Below, in pieces: positions 6,917-8,410 of a stretch of 8,410 bases of DNA. The stretch is taken from assembly GCA_009827215.1 (NCBI GenBank), contig WUAJ01000096.1, positions 1-8,410 on the forward strand, in the 5' to 3' direction. Each line of letters begins with the position of its first letter. Positions within the stretch are counted from its first letter, which is position 1. Position numbers and translations under genes: made by a program. The DNA comes from Phycisphaeraceae bacterium (GTDB taxonomy: Bacteria; Planctomycetota; Phycisphaerae; Phycisphaerales; UBA1924). Under the pieces are notes generated by a model, which saw only the letters and a list, made by a program, of their open reading frames with translations, was not told the origin of the DNA and ran no database searches.

Positions 6917-7471
6917 AAGTCCATCGATGACATCTTTGAGTCTCTGGATAAACCGATCGAGCGCGAGCCGCATCCTGCATCGTTTCCAGAAGACGAGCTG
7001 CTCAAATCCTGCACGATCACCAAAGGTCGCGTCTCTGGTCCCGGCGGTCAGCACAGAAACAAAGTCTCGACGCATATCACGATCACGCACAATCCGACCA
7101 ACATCAGCGCCCAAGCTGGGGAACAACGGAGTCCCGAAACCAACCGCAAGGTCGCGCTCAAACGGCTGCGCTATAAACTCGCGATTGAGATTCGGATACC
7201 AGTCCCAGATGGTGACATCCGATCCGAGCTCTGGCGCTCACGATGCAAGAATGGCAAGATCGCGTGCTCATCCAAGCATCATGACCACCCCTCGATGATT
7301 GCAGAGGCGTTCGATGTGCTCGATGCCTGTGGATTGGATCCATCCCAAGCCGCGACTCGACTCGAATGCACGGCTTCGCAGCTGATCAAACTCATCGCAT
7401 CGCATCCTCCAGCATTCGTGCATCTGAACCATCAACGAGAGAAGCACAACCTCCATCCACTCAAACACTAA
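6914..7471 (+). CDS. GGQ-domain peptide chain release factor-like protein (RF-1 domain only)
   Basis: A 185-residue protein with the catalytic domain of class I release factors (PF00472-like). The core motif is SGPGGQHRNKVST (41-53) with G44-G45-Q46, the loop that triggers peptidyl-tRNA hydrolysis in the ribosomal A site. It continues with RSPETNRKVALKRL (72-85), also typical of the domain. It lacks the codon-recognition domains of RF1/RF2, with no PxT or SPF-like region, so it should act without reading a stop codon, like ArfB/YaeJ. It is longer than ArfB (about 140 residues). A C-terminal segment (~124-185) contains a helix-turn-helix-like stretch (LDPSQAATRLECTASQLIKL) and a His/Lys-rich tail (REKHNLHPLKH). 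It lies between tsaD and hflX in the same frame. A rescue role is inferred; a misnamed general release factor is unlikely given the size. Confidence 0.87.
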   Translation: MKSIDDIFESLDKPIEREPHPASFPEDELLKSCTITKGRVSGPGGQHRNKVSTHITITHNPTNISAQAGEQRSPETNRKVALKRLRYKLAIEIRIPVPDGDIRSELWRSRCKNGKIACSSKHHDHPSMIAEAFDVLDACGLDPSQAATRLECTASQLIKLIASHPPAFVHLNHQREKHNLHPLKH

Positions 7472-7495
7472 CGATCACGGCTACTATCCCTATCC
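7472..7495 (+). repeat. hflX leader with tandem CTATCC hexamer, no Shine-Dalgarno
   Basis: The 24-nt gap before hflX ends in two perfect adjacent copies of CTATCC (7484-7489, 7490-7495) directly abutting ATG 7496. The leader has no GGAG-like site. The gap is exactly 8 sense codons in frame with the upstream TAA. Initiation here is likely non-canonical or coupled to termination of the GGQ gene. Confidence 0.5.
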
Positions 7496-8410
7496 ATGCC
7501 TGAACCGACCGAACGCCAATCCATCAAAGTCCAAGCGGAACGCACCGTCCTCGCGGCGGTTCGACTCCCGGAATCCACCTACGACCAGCGCGATCCATTC
7601 GGAGAGCTGGGAGAACTCGCAAAGCAAGCGGGCGCGGTCGTTGTTGGTGAGATTGAGCAGCGTCGCGATCGTCCCGAAGCCGGGACTTTTATGGGGGTCG
7701 GGAAGCTCGAAGAACTCAAGGGCGCGTGCGATGAACTCGATGCGTCGACGATTATTTTCGATCACGATCTCTCTCCAAAGCAGATCGCGAACATCGAGAA
7801 GATCACAGAACGCAAGGTACTGGATCGGTCTGAACTGATCCTTGATATTTTCGCGTCTCGTGCTGTGTCCCATGAAGCAAAGCTGCAGGTCGAGATCGCT
7901 CAACTTGAGTACACCTATCCACGGCTCCGCGCGATGTGGTCTCACCTTGAACGCATCGTTGGTTCTGGAGGTATTGGCGGCGTGGGCACCAGAGGTCCGG
8001 GTGAGCAGCAGCTCGAGATCGACCGTCGATTGGTGCAGCGCCGAAAGACCATCCTCCAGCGCGAACTCGAAGACATCCAGGCGCGCAAGCGTCGGGCGGT
8101 CGAAAAGCGCAATGTGGACTTCTACACCGTTGGCTTGGTCGGATACACCAACGCCGGGAAGTCCACGCTGTTCAACACGCTCACCGAAGGCGGCGCGTAC
8201 GCGGATGACCGCGTGTTCGCGACGCTCATGACACGCACACGCCAGTGGGACCTCGGGGGCGGACACACCGCGATGCTCTCCGACACCGTCGGGTTTGTGC
8301 GCGATCTCCCCCATCACCTCGTCGCGTCGTTCCGCGCGACACTCGAAGAAGCGATGCACGCGGACCTGATCCTGATCGTGCTGGACATCTCCGATCCATC
8401 CGTCGAGCTG
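7496..8410 (+). CDS. hflX: Ribosome-splitting GTPase HflX, C-terminus cut by window edge
   Basis: The frame is open for 305 codons to the right edge. The HflX N-terminal domain is clear: GTFMGVGKLEEL (63-74), DHDLSPKQIANIE (89-101), VLDRSELILDIFASRA (108-123), then VEIAQLEYTYPRLR (132-145) and GVGTRGPGEQQLEIDRR (162-178). A helical linker of charged residues (~179-206) leads to the G domain, with P-loop GYTNAGKS (216-223), switch I region FATLMTRTR (241-249) and G3 DTVG (263-266) followed by FVRDLPHHLV. G4, G5 and the C-terminal domain lie beyond the window. HflX binds the 50S subunit and splits stalled or heat-damaged 70S ribosomes using GTP. In switch I, MTR replaces the more usual DPT-type wording. 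ATG 7496 has no Shine-Dalgarno, but the protein start fits the family. Confidence 0.96.
   Translation, partial: MPEPTERQSIKVQAERTVLAAVRLPESTYDQRDPFGELGELAKQAGAVVVGEIEQRRDRPEAGTFMGVGKLEELKGACDELDASTIIFDHDLSPKQIANIEKITERKVLDRSELILDIFASRAVSHEAKLQVEIAQLEYTYPRLRAMWSHLERIVGSGGIGGVGTRGPGEQQLEIDRRLVQRRKTILQRELEDIQARKRRAVEKRNVDFYTVGLVGYTNAGKSTLFNTLTEGGAYADDRVFATLMTRTRQWDLGGGHTAMLSDTVGFVRDLPHHLVASFRATLEEAMHADLILIVLDISDPSVEL

Noticed and set aside
7490..8359. 289-codon open frame on the minus strand
   Set aside because: It is antisense to hflX with its P-loop and G3 motifs, and has no family resemblance of its own.
1..8410. CRISPR arrays, tRNA/rRNA genes, insertion sequences, phage or defence genes
   Set aside because: No regularly spaced repeats, tRNA-like cloverleaf, transposase motif or terminal inverted repeats were seen. 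All substantial stretches are accounted for by housekeeping or envelope genes.

Overview
The window looks like ordinary chromosome from a Gram-negative-type bacterium with GC content in the mid-50s (estimated by eye). The best guess is the Planctomycetota, possibly a Phycisphaerae-like lineage. The hints are a secreted TPR/gluzincin protein of the DUF1570 style, a short GGQ release-factor-like protein, weak or absent Shine-Dalgarno sites before several genes, and clade-like wording in TsaD and HflX motifs. This placement is inference. I see no phage, insertion sequence, CRISPR array, tRNA or rRNA.

Layout: on the minus strand, from 1192 off the left edge, lies a secreted or periplasmic TPR-containing zinc metallopeptidase-like protein (C-terminus missing). 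A 101-bp divergent intergenic region (1193-1293) holds a perfect 17-nt dyad. All remaining genes are on the plus strand. First come two overlapping CNNM/DUF21-CBS membrane proteins (1294-2613 and 2613-3587), the first with a CorC_HlyC domain and the second without. Next is a small membrane-anchored thioredoxin-fold protein with a WCPPC motif (3635-4075). After a 112-bp gap with an AT-rich promoter-like patch comes a four-gene block: an S41 C-terminal processing peptidase (4188-5852), tsaD (5849-6910), a GGQ release-factor-like protein (6914-7471) and hflX (7496 onward, cut by the right edge).

The genes fall into two themes. The left half is envelope-related: metallopeptidase, presumed divalent-cation transport/CBS proteins, a periplasmic thioredoxin and a processing protease. 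The right half is translation-related: tsaD makes t6A37 on ANN-decoding tRNAs, the GGQ protein probably hydrolyses peptidyl-tRNA on the ribosome without stop-codon recognition, and HflX splits stalled or stressed ribosomes. tsaD overlaps the protease by 4 nt. tsaD, the GGQ gene and hflX all lie in one reading frame, separated only by a stop plus 1 codon and a stop plus 8 codons. That suggests translational coupling of a tRNA-modification and ribosome-rescue set, and it is the most interesting arrangement here. GATC is also conspicuously frequent throughout, though much of this may come from codon choice.
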